DNA of 64,000 bases from Candidatus Saccharimonadota bacterium (GTDB taxonomy: Bacteria > Patescibacteriota > Saccharimonadia > Saccharimonadales > UBA4665): contig PLYP01000006.1 of the NCBI GenBank assembly GCA_003153395.1, forward strand, positions 62,001-126,000, in the 5' to 3' direction. Shown here in pieces: positions 53,828 through 63,352 of the stretch (position 1 is the stretch's first letter; each line of letters begins with the position of its first letter). The position numbers and the translations under genes were made by a program. The notes beneath the pieces were generated by a model. That model worked only from the letters and a program-made list of their open reading frames with translations. It ran no database searches and had not been told where the DNA came from.

Positions 53828-53903
53828 TAACATCCTTACCCTCAATATAATTTATAAGTTATACTGATTCTATCTATAGGACTCAGAAATTGTAAGGAGA
53901 AAT

Positions 53904-55571
53904 GTGAGCAGCAATAAAAATGCACTATTGTCGGTTTACGATAAAGCAGGAATAGTTGAGTTTGCAAAAGGTTTAGATGAACTAGGTTGGACGATATATG
54001 CATCCGGTGGAACAGCCAAAGTAATCGCTGGTAGTGGCATAAATGTAATTGACATCTCAGAATTGGTAGGCGGAAAGGCAATCCTGGGTCACAAAGTTGT
54101 CACATTATCCAGAGAAATTGCAGCAGCCCTACTAGCAGATAAGGACAATCCGGAGGATATAAAAGAGTTATCCGATCTTAATATACCTATCATAGACTTA
54201 GTCTGTGTGGATATGTATCCGCTTGAAGAGGCAATAAATAAAGAAGGTGCAACAAAAAAAGGCGTAATCGAAAAAACAGATATTGGTGGTCCTACTATGC
54301 TTAGAGCTGCAGCCAAAGGCCGAAGGATCGTTCTTTCCAGCGCAGATCAAAGAATCACAGTGCTAACACGTATCAAGAAAGGTGAGGAAAATGATGAAGC
54401 CTTTAGAGATGAACTTGCCGCAAAAGCAGAGTATGAAGTAACGCGCTACGTTCTTAGCTCAGCAAAATATTTAAATGGCCAAAATATAAGTGGACAAATT
54501 AATTCAAAATTAACTAACACTAAATATGGCGAAAACCCATGGCAAGCTGAAGCTGCCCTATATGCAGACAATAGAATAAATACAGACAGTTTATCAATGG
54601 ATAAATTTGAGCATATACAGGGCATGGACAGAAGTTTCATCAATATAACCGATATAGATAGGCTGCTACAGACAGTTACCCATATTGCCGCAGTTTTCGA
54701 TCAGAATTTTTCTTCAGTTCCCTATATAGCGGTAGGGGTAAAGCACGGTAATGCCTGTGGCGCTGGTGTAAGCGACAATTTAAATGAGGCTGTACAAAAG
54801 ATGCTTACCGGAGATACAAGGGCTATTTTCGGTGGAGTAGTCATGATTAACGGGCCAATAGACAAAGAAATCGCTGAGACGCTAATGCATTTTGCGATGG
54901 ACGGAGACAAAGCACGACTATTAGATGGGGTTATAGGTTCAAGCGTGAGCGACGAAGCGCTTCAACTCTTAAGTCGGAACAAACTGCGAGTAGTTGTTAA
55001 TCCGGCACTCAATAATTTATCAAAACTATCCCTAGATAGTTCCAGAAGGATTAGACCAGTAAGAGGCGGACAACTTGAACAGGCGAACTATAACTTTATC
55101 ATCGATCTGGGCGCCGAGTATATGCAGGCTTACGGCGAGTTGACTGATGAACAGAAAAAAGACTTAGTGCTCGGTTGGGCAATAGGTAGCACCAGCAATA
55201 GTAACACCATTTCAATTGTAAAAAACGGTATGTTAATCGGAAATGGTGTTGGGCAGCAAGATAGAGTAGGGGCAGGTCAACTGGCTTTAACAAGATCTAC
55301 TAATGAGTTTCCAGAAATGTATAGCGAGGACGGTAAGCTATTTTTAAAGGTAGTTTTAGACAAAGATAAGCTAAATGGAGCAAGCGCATATAGTGATAGC
55401 TTCTTCCCATTTCCGGATGGACCGGAATTATTAGCTAAAGCCGGAATATCAGCCATACTTTCTTCTAGTGGATCAGTAGCCGACGAACAAGTTATTTCTA
55501 CGCTTACAAATTCTGGTGTCAGTGTATTACTAGTTCCGGATAAAATAGGCCGCGGCTTTTATTTACATTAA
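53904..55571 (+). CDS. purH: Bifunctional AICAR formyltransferase / IMP cyclohydrolase
   Basis: 555 aa. The N-terminal IMP cyclohydrolase domain has ALLSVYDKAGIVEFAKGL and ASGGTAKVI, then LVCVDMYPLEEAI and IGGPTMLRAAAK. The C-terminal formyltransferase domain has KYGENPWQ, VGVKHGNACG and the end SSSGSVADEQVISTL..VP. These are the last two steps of IMP synthesis. GTG start with AAGGAG upstream. It is convergent with purB, one base between stops. Confidence 0.95.
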   Translation: MSSNKNALLSVYDKAGIVEFAKGLDELGWTIYASGGTAKVIAGSGINVIDISELVGGKAILGHKVVTLSREIAAALLADKDNPEDIKELSDLNIPIIDLVCVDMYPLEEAINKEGATKKGVIEKTDIGGPTMLRAAAKGRRIVLSSADQRITVLTRIKKGEENDEAFRDELAAKAEYEVTRYVLSSAKYLNGQNISGQINSKLTNTKYGENPWQAEAALYADNRINTDSLSMDKFEHIQGMDRSFINITDIDRLLQTVTHIAAVFDQNFSSVPYIAVGVKHGNACGAGVSDNLNEAVQKMLTGDTRAIFGGVVMINGPIDKEIAETLMHFAMDGDKARLLDGVIGSSVSDEALQLLSRNKLRVVVNPALNNLSKLSLDSSRRIRPVRGGQLEQANYNFIIDLGAEYMQAYGELTDEQKKDLVLGWAIGSTSNSNTISIVKNGMLIGNGVGQQDRVGAGQLALTRSTNEFPEMYSEDGKLFLKVVLDKDKLNGASAYSDSFFPFPDGPELLAKAGISAILSSSGSVADEQVISTLTNSGVSVLLVPDKIGRGFYLH

Positions 55572-55572
55572 T

Positions 55573-56970
55573 CTAGAATCTTGAATTCCAGTAGTTATAC
55601 GTATCTTGAGCTTTCTTGCTAGCGAGTCCTATATAATATTTTTCGGGTTCTTGAAGAATTTGCTTTTCATGATCAGAAAATTTTCCAAAGTATTCCTGAA
55701 TCTGGTCCGCATTCTGCACTACTTCGAATAGACTTTGACCTTTTTCAATAGCGTTATGTGACAGCTGCTTAGAGACTTCGTGCGCTGAAGTATGGCCGTA
55801 CTTTTCAAGCAAAAGATAAAGAGGTTCGGCCGCTATAACGCCGCCGCTGGCATATAAGTTTCTCTGCATATTCTCTTTGTCAATTTCGAGCTTACTCATG
55901 ACTTTATTTAATCGACTCGACATCGATGCCACGCCAGCCAGCATTACGCCGTAGAATCGCGCTGATGCTGAGTCTGTGAGATCTCGCTGATGCTCGCTGC
56001 TAAGATTTAAATTAGCGTTTACTATTTGAGACGTGACTTGTTTTGATAGGCTTATAACATTTTCAAAATTCCATGGATTTCTTTTATGTGCCATAGTTGA
56101 CGATCCAGTTTGACCGACTTCAAAACTTTCTCTTACTTCTGCAATTTCGCTGCGCTGCAAGTGACGCATATCGTGTGACAAGTTTGCCATTATTCCGGCG
56201 CTTATGACCAGTTCATCTAACAGCCTGACGTAGGTATCAGCCGGTATTATTTGTGAAGAATATGCTGCTGGTTCTAAATCTAATTTTTCAAGTACCGCTT
56301 TTTCAAATCGTAGAGGTTCTTCAACAAATATACTTAAAGCGTTGTAGGCACCGACAGCACCTGAGAATTTTCCTTTAAGTGATTTACTAAGCTCCCTTAG
56401 TGCTTCTATATTTTCTCCAAGACGACTAATATATTCGGCTATAGCAAAGCCAAAGGTTATTGGAACGGCGTGCTGTCCATGTGTACGGCCGATTTGTACT
56501 GAATCAGCGTACTCATGAGTTACATTTAATAATGTTTTTTCAAGGTCTATAAGTCGAGGTAGTATTAAGTTATCTGTGGCGTTTCTCAGCTGCAAAGATA
56601 ATGCAGTTGCAACAATGTCATATGACGTTGCGCCAAAATGTACGTACGGTTTGGCATTATCACTTAATTCATTTTTAATACAGTTAACTAGCGCCTTAAC
56701 ATCATGCTTCGTAGTTTTTTCTTCTTCAGCTACTGCTTCAGCCGTTATTTTATTAGCAGCTTCCTCAATTTCATTAGCAATTTCTGTAGTGCATATGCCA
56801 AATTCAGCTAATGTTTTCGCAAGTGCTACTTCAACATAGGCCTGATAGGTTATACGACTACGCTCCGACAAAAACTTAGAGATCACTTCGTCAAAATATC
56901 TACCGTCTAAAGGATCTATGGAATCATAATTTGCATCACTATTTGGCGAAGGTAGGTTAATAGGTTTCAC
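55573..56970 (-). CDS. purB: Adenylosuccinate lyase
   Basis: 465 aa. It opens SIDPLDGRYFDEVIS. The fumarase-superfamily signature is GSSTMAHKRNPWNFEN, with the catalytic His regions TTKHDVKAL and GRTHGQHAVP. It cleaves SAICAR to AICAR and adenylosuccinate to AMP, each releasing fumarate. Its ATG overlaps the purC stop by 4 bases. Length is usual. Confidence 0.95.
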   Translation of the reverse strand: MKPINLPSPNSDANYDSIDPLDGRYFDEVISKFLSERSRITYQAYVEVALAKTLAEFGICTTEIANEIEEAANKITAEAVAEEEKTTKHDVKALVNCIKNELSDNAKPYVHFGATSYDIVATALSLQLRNATDNLILPRLIDLEKTLLNVTHEYADSVQIGRTHGQHAVPITFGFAIAEYISRLGENIEALRELSKSLKGKFSGAVGAYNALSIFVEEPLRFEKAVLEKLDLEPAAYSSQIIPADTYVRLLDELVISAGIMANLSHDMRHLQRSEIAEVRESFEVGQTGSSTMAHKRNPWNFENVISLSKQVTSQIVNANLNLSSEHQRDLTDSASARFYGVMLAGVASMSSRLNKVMSKLEIDKENMQRNLYASGGVIAAEPLYLLLEKYGHTSAHEVSKQLSHNAIEKGQSLFEVVQNADQIQEYFGKFSDHEKQILQEPEKYYIGLASKKAQDTYNYWNSRF

Positions 56971-57926
56971 GTTTGACTCTCAATATATTGGGTGACATTT
57001 TGCTCAATTCTATTCAGTATATTTTCCGATGATGCTTTAACGAAAGATTCTCCGGCCATTACCTCATATAGTTCTATATATCGCTCCGATACTTGGTCAA
57101 CAAACTCGTCTGTAATTTCTGGGACAACCTGGTCTTTTTGTCCACTAAATCCATTAGCCATAAGCCACTCCCTAACAAATTCTTTTGATAACTGTCTGGG
57201 TTTTTCATCTTTTTTACCACCTACATAAGCATCATAAGTATCGGCATAGAAGTATCTGGATGAATCCGGTGTATGTACTTCATCAATTAAAATGATTTTT
57301 CCATCCACCTCACCAAATTCGTACTTAGTGTCGGCTAAAACAAGTCCTTGAGCTCTAGCCATTTCTTGGCCTCTAGTAAATAGCTTTCTGGTATAGTCAC
57401 TTAACTCTTGCCATTCTTCTTTTGTTGCAAGCCCATTTTTTAGAATATATTCTTCATCTATATCTTCATCGTGACCAATATCTGCCTTAGTAGTAGGAGT
57501 AATTATGGGCTCTGGGAAAGAGTCATACTCCTGCATACCTTCAGGCATTGATGTGCCGCATATCTGACGTTTACCATCCTGGTATTCACGCCAAGCATGC
57601 CCAACTAAGCATCCGCGAATCACCATTTCAATTTTTACAGGATTTGCTTTTAACCCAATGCTGACATTAGGATCCGGTACTGCTTGCAACCAATTAGGAA
57701 CAATATCAGCTGTCTTACTCAAGAAATGTTCGGCCAGCTGGTTTAGGACCTGTCCTTTAAACGGAATGGGTTTAGGCAAAATTACGTCAAATGCTGAAAT
57801 TCTGTCTGTCGCTACCGACACTAATAGCTTATCGCCAATTGTATATACATCTCGAACTTTTCCGTGATAAATAGAGGTTTGGCCGGGGAACTTAAAGTCA
57901 GTTTTAGAAATCCCTTGCATATCCAT
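56967..57926 (-). CDS. purC: SAICAR synthetase, long type
   Basis: 319 aa. Blocks IYHGKVRDVYTIGDKLLVSVATDRISAFDV, KIEMVIRGCLVGHAWREY, LADTKYEFGE and IDEVHTPDSSRYF are those of PurC. It joins aspartate to CAIR using ATP. At over 300 residues it is of the long type known from yeast and some bacteria, not the 240-aa E. coli form. TATAAT lies 8 bases before the ATG and AGAGG is also there, so the start is well set. Confidence 0.95.
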   Translation of the reverse strand: MDMQGISKTDFKFPGQTSIYHGKVRDVYTIGDKLLVSVATDRISAFDVILPKPIPFKGQVLNQLAEHFLSKTADIVPNWLQAVPDPNVSIGLKANPVKIEMVIRGCLVGHAWREYQDGKRQICGTSMPEGMQEYDSFPEPIITPTTKADIGHDEDIDEEYILKNGLATKEEWQELSDYTRKLFTRGQEMARAQGLVLADTKYEFGEVDGKIILIDEVHTPDSSRYFYADTYDAYVGGKKDEKPRQLSKEFVREWLMANGFSGQKDQVVPEITDEFVDQVSERYIELYEVMAGESFVKASSENILNRIEQNVTQYIESQT

Positions 57927-58014
57927 TACCTCTTATTATACGTTATTATTAACATATGTTCCAAGTAATGCGCGAGTTGAAACGAAGTATAGAAAGATAA
58001 TCTTAAGTATATGT

Positions 58015-58035
58015 TTACTATGACTGATATAGTAA
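58015..58035. promoter_or_regulatory. Palindrome between purC and purE
   Basis: TTACTAT and ATAGTAA, perfect 7-base arms with a 7-base spacer, lie 25 bases before purE in the divergent intergenic gap. Operator or hairpin candidate for purine control. Confidence 0.4.
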
Positions 58036-58059
58036 GTAGCATAAAAGGAGTATTAAATA

Positions 58060-58572
58060 ATGAGTAATCCTACTGTCGGTATCATCATGGGCTCTGATTC
58101 GGACCTTGATATCATGAGCAAAGCCGCTGCAGTTCTGGACGATTTTGGTGTAAGCAATGAAGTCAGAGTTTTATCCGCTCATCGTACGCCAGAAGAGACT
58201 AGCGAATATGTTAAAAGCGCCGCCGGCAACGGTATGAAAATAATAATTGCCGGAGCTGGTGGATCGGCTCATTTGGCAGGAGTAACAGCCGCCCAAACTG
58301 GTCTTCCTGTTATCGCTATACCTATTAAAAGAGAAGGCCATGACCATGAAGCACTTTGGTCTAATGTTGCAATGCCTCCAGGAATTCCGATAGCCACCAT
58401 GCCTGAAAACGGATATAAAAATGCTGCATTACTAGCGATTAGAATACTTGCACTTAGCGATAATGAGCTAGCAAGCAAATACGAATCTTTTGTCCAAAAA
58501 CAACACGATGAAGTTTTAAATAAAGACGCTAAACTTCAGTCCTTAGGCTGGCAAGAATACTTAAAAAGTTAA
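58060..58572 (+). CDS. purE: N5-CAIR mutase / AIR carboxylase PurE, variant
   Basis: 170 aa. IMGSDSDLDIMSKAAAVLDDFGV, VLSAHRTPEETSEYV and IIIAGAGGSAHLAGVTAAQTGLPVI are clear PurE. The loop that reads GVDSLYSIVQMPRGIPV in E. coli is HDHEALWSNVAMPPGIPI here. AAAAGGAG lies 9 bases before the ATG. It converts N5-CAIR (class I) or AIR plus CO2 (class II) to CAIR. No purK is present in the window, so which reaction it performs is open. Confidence 0.9.
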   Translation: MSNPTVGIIMGSDSDLDIMSKAAAVLDDFGVSNEVRVLSAHRTPEETSEYVKSAAGNGMKIIIAGAGGSAHLAGVTAAQTGLPVIAIPIKREGHDHEALWSNVAMPPGIPIATMPENGYKNAALLAIRILALSDNELASKYESFVQKQHDEVLNKDAKLQSLGWQEYLKS

Positions 58573-58593
58573 CTTAGCCGTCAATTATGCTAA

Positions 58594-59862
58594 TTATTGC
58601 GGTCTCTTGCCAATATCGGTTCTGTACTGCATACCGTCGAATTTAATTAAATCTACGGCTTTATAAACTTTTGCCAAAGCTTCGTCCATAGTTTCACCGG
58701 TAGAAGTTACATTTAAGACTCGACCACCGGCGGTCAGTAACTGGCCATCTTTGATTTCAGTTCCAGCGTGAAATATGACAATATCCTCAAGCTTCTCAGC
58801 ATCACTAACTCCGGATATAGGCAGACCCTTATCATATTTTCCTGGATATCCTGGTGAAGCTAACACAACTGTTACGGCATAGCCGGACTTCCAGTTGATC
58901 ATCGAGGAATCGAGATTACCTTTTGCGCAGGCCAGAAGTATCTCATATAAATCGCCATCCAGTAACCTCATGTAAACTTCGGTTTCCGGATCGCCAAAAC
59001 GTCCGTTAAACTCAACAACTTTGATTTCGTCCTGTTTAACCATTAGACCAGGATATAAGCACCCTATAAATTCTCTGTCCCTATCCTTAAGTCCCTTTAA
59101 GGCCGGTTCAACGATATGCTCTTTTACATAATTTAACTGATCTTCATCCATCCAGTTAACGGGTGCGTAGGCTCCCATTCCGCCGGTGTTAGGGCCCTGA
59201 TCATTATCGAATATCTGCTTATGGTCCTGAGAGGGGGGGAACAGTACCGTATTAGTTCCATCACTTAAGGCATGCATTGATGCTTCTTTACCGCGCAGAA
59301 AGTCTTCAATCACTACTTTATCTCCTGAGAGACCAAATATTTTCTTAATCATAATTTGATCGAGCGCTTTGTCTATTTCTTCTTCATTATTTGCAATAAT
59401 CACTCCTTTACCACCAGCTAAGCCATCAGCTTTTATGACAATAGGGAAGCCTCGACTTAATGCGTACTTCTTCGCTTCCTGCGAATCTGTAAAATTTCTA
59501 TATTCAGCCGTCGGTATATTTTCGCTCTTCATTAAATCTTTGGAAAACGCTTTGGACGACTCAATCTTTATTGCTGCTTTATCCGGACCGAAAATAGTCA
59601 GACCCTCTTCATTAAAAGCATCGACAACGCCTGCTTCTGAAGCAGACTCCTGACCAATGACAGTTAGGTCAATATTGTTTTCCTTAGCAAATTTAACCAG
59701 GTTTATAACGTCCTCAAACCCAATATCTACATTTTCAATTTTGCCTTTGCTGCCACCATTACCAGGAGCTACATATACTTTCTCAACGCTCGGAGATAAT
59801 GATAGCTTCCAGGCTAAAGCCTGTTCACGACCGCCGTTACCAATAACTAGAGTAGTAGCCAT
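58594..59862 (-). CDS. purD: Phosphoribosylamine-glycine ligase
   Basis: 422 aa, ATP-grasp enzyme. LVIGNGGREQALAWKL opens the N domain; FPIVIKADGLAGGKGVIIAN binds ATP; FNGRFGDPETEVYMRLLDGDLYEIL has the metal ligands. It makes GAR from phosphoribosylamine and glycine. The usual GNGGREHALAW has Gln in place of His. Operon order is purF-purN-purD on the minus strand, with a 12-base gap to purN. GGAGG lies before the ATG. Confidence 0.95.
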   Translation of the reverse strand: MATTLVIGNGGREQALAWKLSLSPSVEKVYVAPGNGGSKGKIENVDIGFEDVINLVKFAKENNIDLTVIGQESASEAGVVDAFNEEGLTIFGPDKAAIKIESSKAFSKDLMKSENIPTAEYRNFTDSQEAKKYALSRGFPIVIKADGLAGGKGVIIANNEEEIDKALDQIMIKKIFGLSGDKVVIEDFLRGKEASMHALSDGTNTVLFPPSQDHKQIFDNDQGPNTGGMGAYAPVNWMDEDQLNYVKEHIVEPALKGLKDRDREFIGCLYPGLMVKQDEIKVVEFNGRFGDPETEVYMRLLDGDLYEILLACAKGNLDSSMINWKSGYAVTVVLASPGYPGKYDKGLPISGVSDAEKLEDIVIFHAGTEIKDGQLLTAGGRVLNVTSTGETMDEALAKVYKAVDLIKFDGMQYRTDIGKRPQ

Positions 59863-59874
59863 ATATCCTCCGGT

Positions 59875-60555
59875 TCAAGCACTATTAAATGATATCCTAG
59901 CCTTAACAAATGCATCAATATCTATAGGAACGTATTTCTTTTCAACTTTTTGTACTCTTTCGAATAGAGTCTCAGGGGTATCGCCCGGTTCGACAGGTAC
60001 GCGGTGCTCGGCCAGAATCGGACCGTCATCGTATTCTTCAGATACCAAATGTAGGGTTTGGCCACCATATGGAAGATGGTGTTCAAGTACATAACTTTGT
60101 ATTTGCGAACCGTACATAGCTTTAGTGTCAGGCAAAATACCGGGATGAGTATTAAGCATACTAGCCTGGTATATACTTGTGTATCCTTCTTGCCAACCAA
60201 ATTCTTTAATTAAATTTGGACCAATTCGTTTCATATAACCCATTAGAGCTACCAGGTCAAAATTCCCGTTTTTAATTGTATCTAGAATTGCCATCTCTTC
60301 AGCCTTAGTTTGAAAACCTTTTGCCACTGCTTCGCCCGGTTGGGCCAGATGAGTGCTTTGGCTAATTAGAAGGCTTTCAATCGACAGTTTTAGTTCCTTA
60401 TTTAAAGAAGCCAATCGATCAAATATTCCGGCTGTGGGCCGACTTACTATTATCAATCCTACTTCCGAATCGATTGTTCCGGTAGCACTGGCGCGAATAA
60501 AGGCTTCTGCGGTAGTTCCATCCCCAGAAGCTAGGATGACTATCTTAGGTCTCAT
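59875..60555 (-). CDS. purN: GAR formyltransferase
   Basis: 226 aa, slightly longer than E. coli PurN (212). It begins KIVILASGDGTTAEAFI, then LIIVSRPTAGIFDRL and DLVALMGYMKRIGPNLI, and NTHPGILPDTKAMYG has the catalytic Asn-x-His. The late segment VSEEYDDGPILAEHRVPV has the catalytic Asp in DDGPI. It adds the formyl group from 10-formyl-THF to GAR. It overlaps purF by 4 bases. Confidence 0.9.
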   Translation of the reverse strand: MRPKIVILASGDGTTAEAFIRASATGTIDSEVGLIIVSRPTAGIFDRLASLNKELKLSIESLLISQSTHLAQPGEAVAKGFQTKAEEMAILDTIKNGNFDLVALMGYMKRIGPNLIKEFGWQEGYTSIYQASMLNTHPGILPDTKAMYGSQIQSYVLEHHLPYGGQTLHLVSEEYDDGPILAEHRVPVEPGDTPETLFERVQKVEKKYVPIDIDAFVKARISFNSA

Positions 60556-62045
60556 GAACGTGCTTTAGCTGATGCTAACTCCACCTTTTTATATTTGGAC
60601 CTGGGGAGCTTTTCGCCTGGTTTTAGAATTACTATTTCCTGAGCCTGTTTACCAATAGAAATTGGATAATCACCGTTAAAACAAGAGTTATTGAAAGTGC
60701 TTTCTGGTAGACCGGTGGCATTAATCATGCCTTCAAATGATAAGTAGTGAAGTGAAGTTGCCCTAAACTGCTGCCGCATTTCTTCTACTGTCATATAAGC
60801 TGCCATCAGTTCCGTTTGTTTAGGAGTATTAATGCCATAGAAATCGGGGTGCCGGACAGGAGGGCAAGTAATCAAAAGATGAACTTCTTTAGCACCAGCT
60901 TCAAATAACATGGCAACTAAATGCCTCATTGTCGTACCGCGCACTATAGAATCGTCTACAACAATAACTCGTTTATCCTTTAATAAATCTATAACAGGAT
61001 TTAGCTTCATTTTTAGATCGCGCTCACGAAGCTGTTCGGTAGGTCTAATAAAAGTTCTATGAATGTATCTGTTTTTTATTAAAGCCATTTCAAATGGAAT
61101 ACCGCTGACCTGAGAATATCCCAGGGCTGCAGGAATACCGGAATCTGGTACAGGAACAATAACATCTGCGTCTATGGGAAATTCCTTAGCCATCTGCCTT
61201 CCGAAGTCTTGTCTCACTATATCCACTCTCTTGTTTAAAAGAAGGCTGTCTGGACGAGCAAAGTAAACCATTTCGAATATGTCCAGCTTCAAATTAGGTT
61301 TTGCTACTTGAAACGAAGTAAGTTCATTTTCAGTAATTACAACTAATTCACCTGGCTCTACGTCACGGACAAATTCTGCGCCAATCGTATCAAAGGCACA
61401 CGTTTCACTGGCAACTACATAACCGCCATCAAAAGTTCCAATAGATAGCGGCCTAATACCGCATTCGTCGCGGAAGGCAACTATGGAATCTTTGTTCATT
61501 CCAACAATAGAAAAGGCCCCTGTGAATAGGGGCCAAGCTTTTTGGATTGCGGTTGGAAAGTCCATGCCGTCATCCATGTAACATGAAATTGCTGCGGCCA
61601 TCATGGATGAGTCATTTAGCTCCTTAAGCCTAATACCTCTGCCTTCTAAAAATTCTTCTAGCATAGATGTATCGGGTAAATTGCCGTTATGGCCTAAAGC
61701 TATATTATGTTTATTATCTACAAACGGCTGATTATATAAATCATCATTACCGCCTGAGGTCGAATACCTGTTATGACCGATTGCAATATGCCCGGGGAGT
61801 TGCTCTAAATCTTCTTCCCTGTAAACCGTAGCAACCAACCCCTGCGCAGCATGACGATGCAAATTATTGCCATCGCTACTAACAATGCCGGAGCTTTCTT
61901 GGCCTCTATGCTGCAGTGCCCATAGCCCATAAAAAGTTAAACGGGCCGCTTCCAGGCCCGTATTGTCTCCGAAGTTTTGTCCGATAATCCCAAAGACTCC
62001 GCACTTTTCTTTGAGTTGATCTGTACTGCTGACTGCGAGTGGCAT
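60552..62045 (-). CDS. purF: Amidophosphoribosyltransferase
   Basis: 497 aa. A short propeptide ends at Cys15 of KEKCGVFGI, the N-terminal nucleophile after processing. LQHRGQESSGI and GHNRYSTSGG lie in the glutaminase domain; the PRPP loop is VIVVDDSIVRGTT. It makes phosphoribosylamine from PRPP and glutamine, the committed step. GGAGA lies 5 bases before the ATG. It leads the purF-N-D operon and is divergent from purM-purL. Confidence 0.95.
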   Translation of the reverse strand: MPLAVSSTDQLKEKCGVFGIIGQNFGDNTGLEAARLTFYGLWALQHRGQESSGIVSSDGNNLHRHAAQGLVATVYREEDLEQLPGHIAIGHNRYSTSGGNDDLYNQPFVDNKHNIALGHNGNLPDTSMLEEFLEGRGIRLKELNDSSMMAAAISCYMDDGMDFPTAIQKAWPLFTGAFSIVGMNKDSIVAFRDECGIRPLSIGTFDGGYVVASETCAFDTIGAEFVRDVEPGELVVITENELTSFQVAKPNLKLDIFEMVYFARPDSLLLNKRVDIVRQDFGRQMAKEFPIDADVIVPVPDSGIPAALGYSQVSGIPFEMALIKNRYIHRTFIRPTEQLRERDLKMKLNPVIDLLKDKRVIVVDDSIVRGTTMRHLVAMLFEAGAKEVHLLITCPPVRHPDFYGINTPKQTELMAAYMTVEEMRQQFRATSLHYLSFEGMINATGLPESTFNNSCFNGDYPISIGKQAQEIVILKPGEKLPRSKYKKVELASAKARS

Positions 62046-62245
62046 CTTGTCTCCTGATTAAAAGGTTAAGAAAATGAAATTAACACTGCTATCTTACTTA
62101 GGATCAACCTAGGAAAATTAAATAAGACTTTCATATGCAGTAAAGTCAACTTACTTATCCTTATACTTTATGATAGAACATTTTATATAACTCTGGCAAG
62201 AGCTATATAACCTTTGTTACAATGTGTCAGTAAGGGGAGCAAACA

Positions 62246-63352
62246 GTGTCAGATAGAAGTCAGACCTATGCCGATAGTGGCGTAGATTACAGTTCCATAG
62301 ATCCTATAAAAGTTCTGGCACAAAAACGCGCCCAAGAAACAGCCAGTAATTTAAACTATTTTAATGCAAGTGAAATGTCAGCCAGCCGCGGTGAGTCGGC
62401 ATATGTATGGGAAGAAAATGATGCCTATAGATCACTAGTAATTGAGGGTCTGGGCACCAAGAATCTAGTAGCCGATGAAGTTCGCAAATACAGCGGCAAA
62501 ACTCACTACGATACAATAGCTCAAGATGCCATAGCTATGATCGTTAATGATCTTATTGTGGTTGGAGCAATCCCACAGGTTGTAAATGCTTATTGGGCAA
62601 TTGGAGAATCTTCATGGATGAGCGACGTTAAACGCTCTCGTGACCTCATTGAAGGCTGGGGCAAGGCATGTAACGAAATTGGGGCAACTTGGGGAGGCGG
62701 CGAAACTCCGACTCTCAAAGATATTATTAACCCAAGTACCATAGATATAGGCGGATCGGCCATCGGCATTATTAAGCCGAAAACACACCTTGTTCTTGGT
62801 GATAAGCTAAACGCGAACGATGCAATTGTCTTAATAGAAAGCAGCGGCATTCACGCTAATGGAATAACTTTTGTAAGAAAATTAGCCGAAAATAATCCTG
62901 AAATATATAAAGAACTACTTCCTAACGGGAATACTTTTGGTGAAGCTTTATTAACTCCGACTCATTTATACGTAAATCTTGTAAAAGAGCTCCTTAAAAG
63001 CGACCTCGACATTCATTACATGGTTAATATAACTGGACATGGCTGGCGTAAATTAATGCGTTCTACTAAAAGTTTCAAGTATGAAATAGATTTTGTGCCA
63101 GATGTGCCAGACGAGTTTAATTTTATGCAACAAAAATCTAATGCTACTGACCAGGAAATGTACGGTAATTTTAATATGGGTGCCGGGTTCGCAATTTATG
63201 TCCCTGAAAATGCAGTCAATCAGGTTATTGAAACGGCTAGTCAAATGAATCTAAAGGCTTGGCGTGCGGGAACAGTAAAAGAAGGTTCCAAGCAAGTAAC
63301 AATAAAATCTAAAAATATTACCTATAGTGAAGAAAGTTTGGAGGTTCGCTGA
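62246..63352 (+). CDS. purM: Phosphoribosylformylglycinamidine cyclo-ligase, divergent
   Basis: 368 aa. YADSGVDYSSIDPIK matches the PurM opening, and IAMIVNDLIVVGAIPQVVNAYWA, GATWGGGETPTL and ESSGIHANGITFVRKL follow the AIRS fold. The usual DGVGTK is EGLGTK, the usual VGGETAEMPG is WGGGETPTLKD, and the TGGGF loop is TGHGW, so this is a distinct branch. It closes FGAM to AIR with ATP. GTG start with AGGGGAG upstream. One-base overlap with purL. Confidence 0.85.
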   Translation: MSDRSQTYADSGVDYSSIDPIKVLAQKRAQETASNLNYFNASEMSASRGESAYVWEENDAYRSLVIEGLGTKNLVADEVRKYSGKTHYDTIAQDAIAMIVNDLIVVGAIPQVVNAYWAIGESSWMSDVKRSRDLIEGWGKACNEIGATWGGGETPTLKDIINPSTIDIGGSAIGIIKPKTHLVLGDKLNANDAIVLIESSGIHANGITFVRKLAENNPEIYKELLPNGNTFGEALLTPTHLYVNLVKELLKSDLDIHYMVNITGHGWRKLMRSTKSFKYEIDFVPDVPDEFNFMQQKSNATDQEMYGNFNMGAGFAIYVPENAVNQVIETASQMNLKAWRAGTVKEGSKQVTIKSKNITYSEESLEVR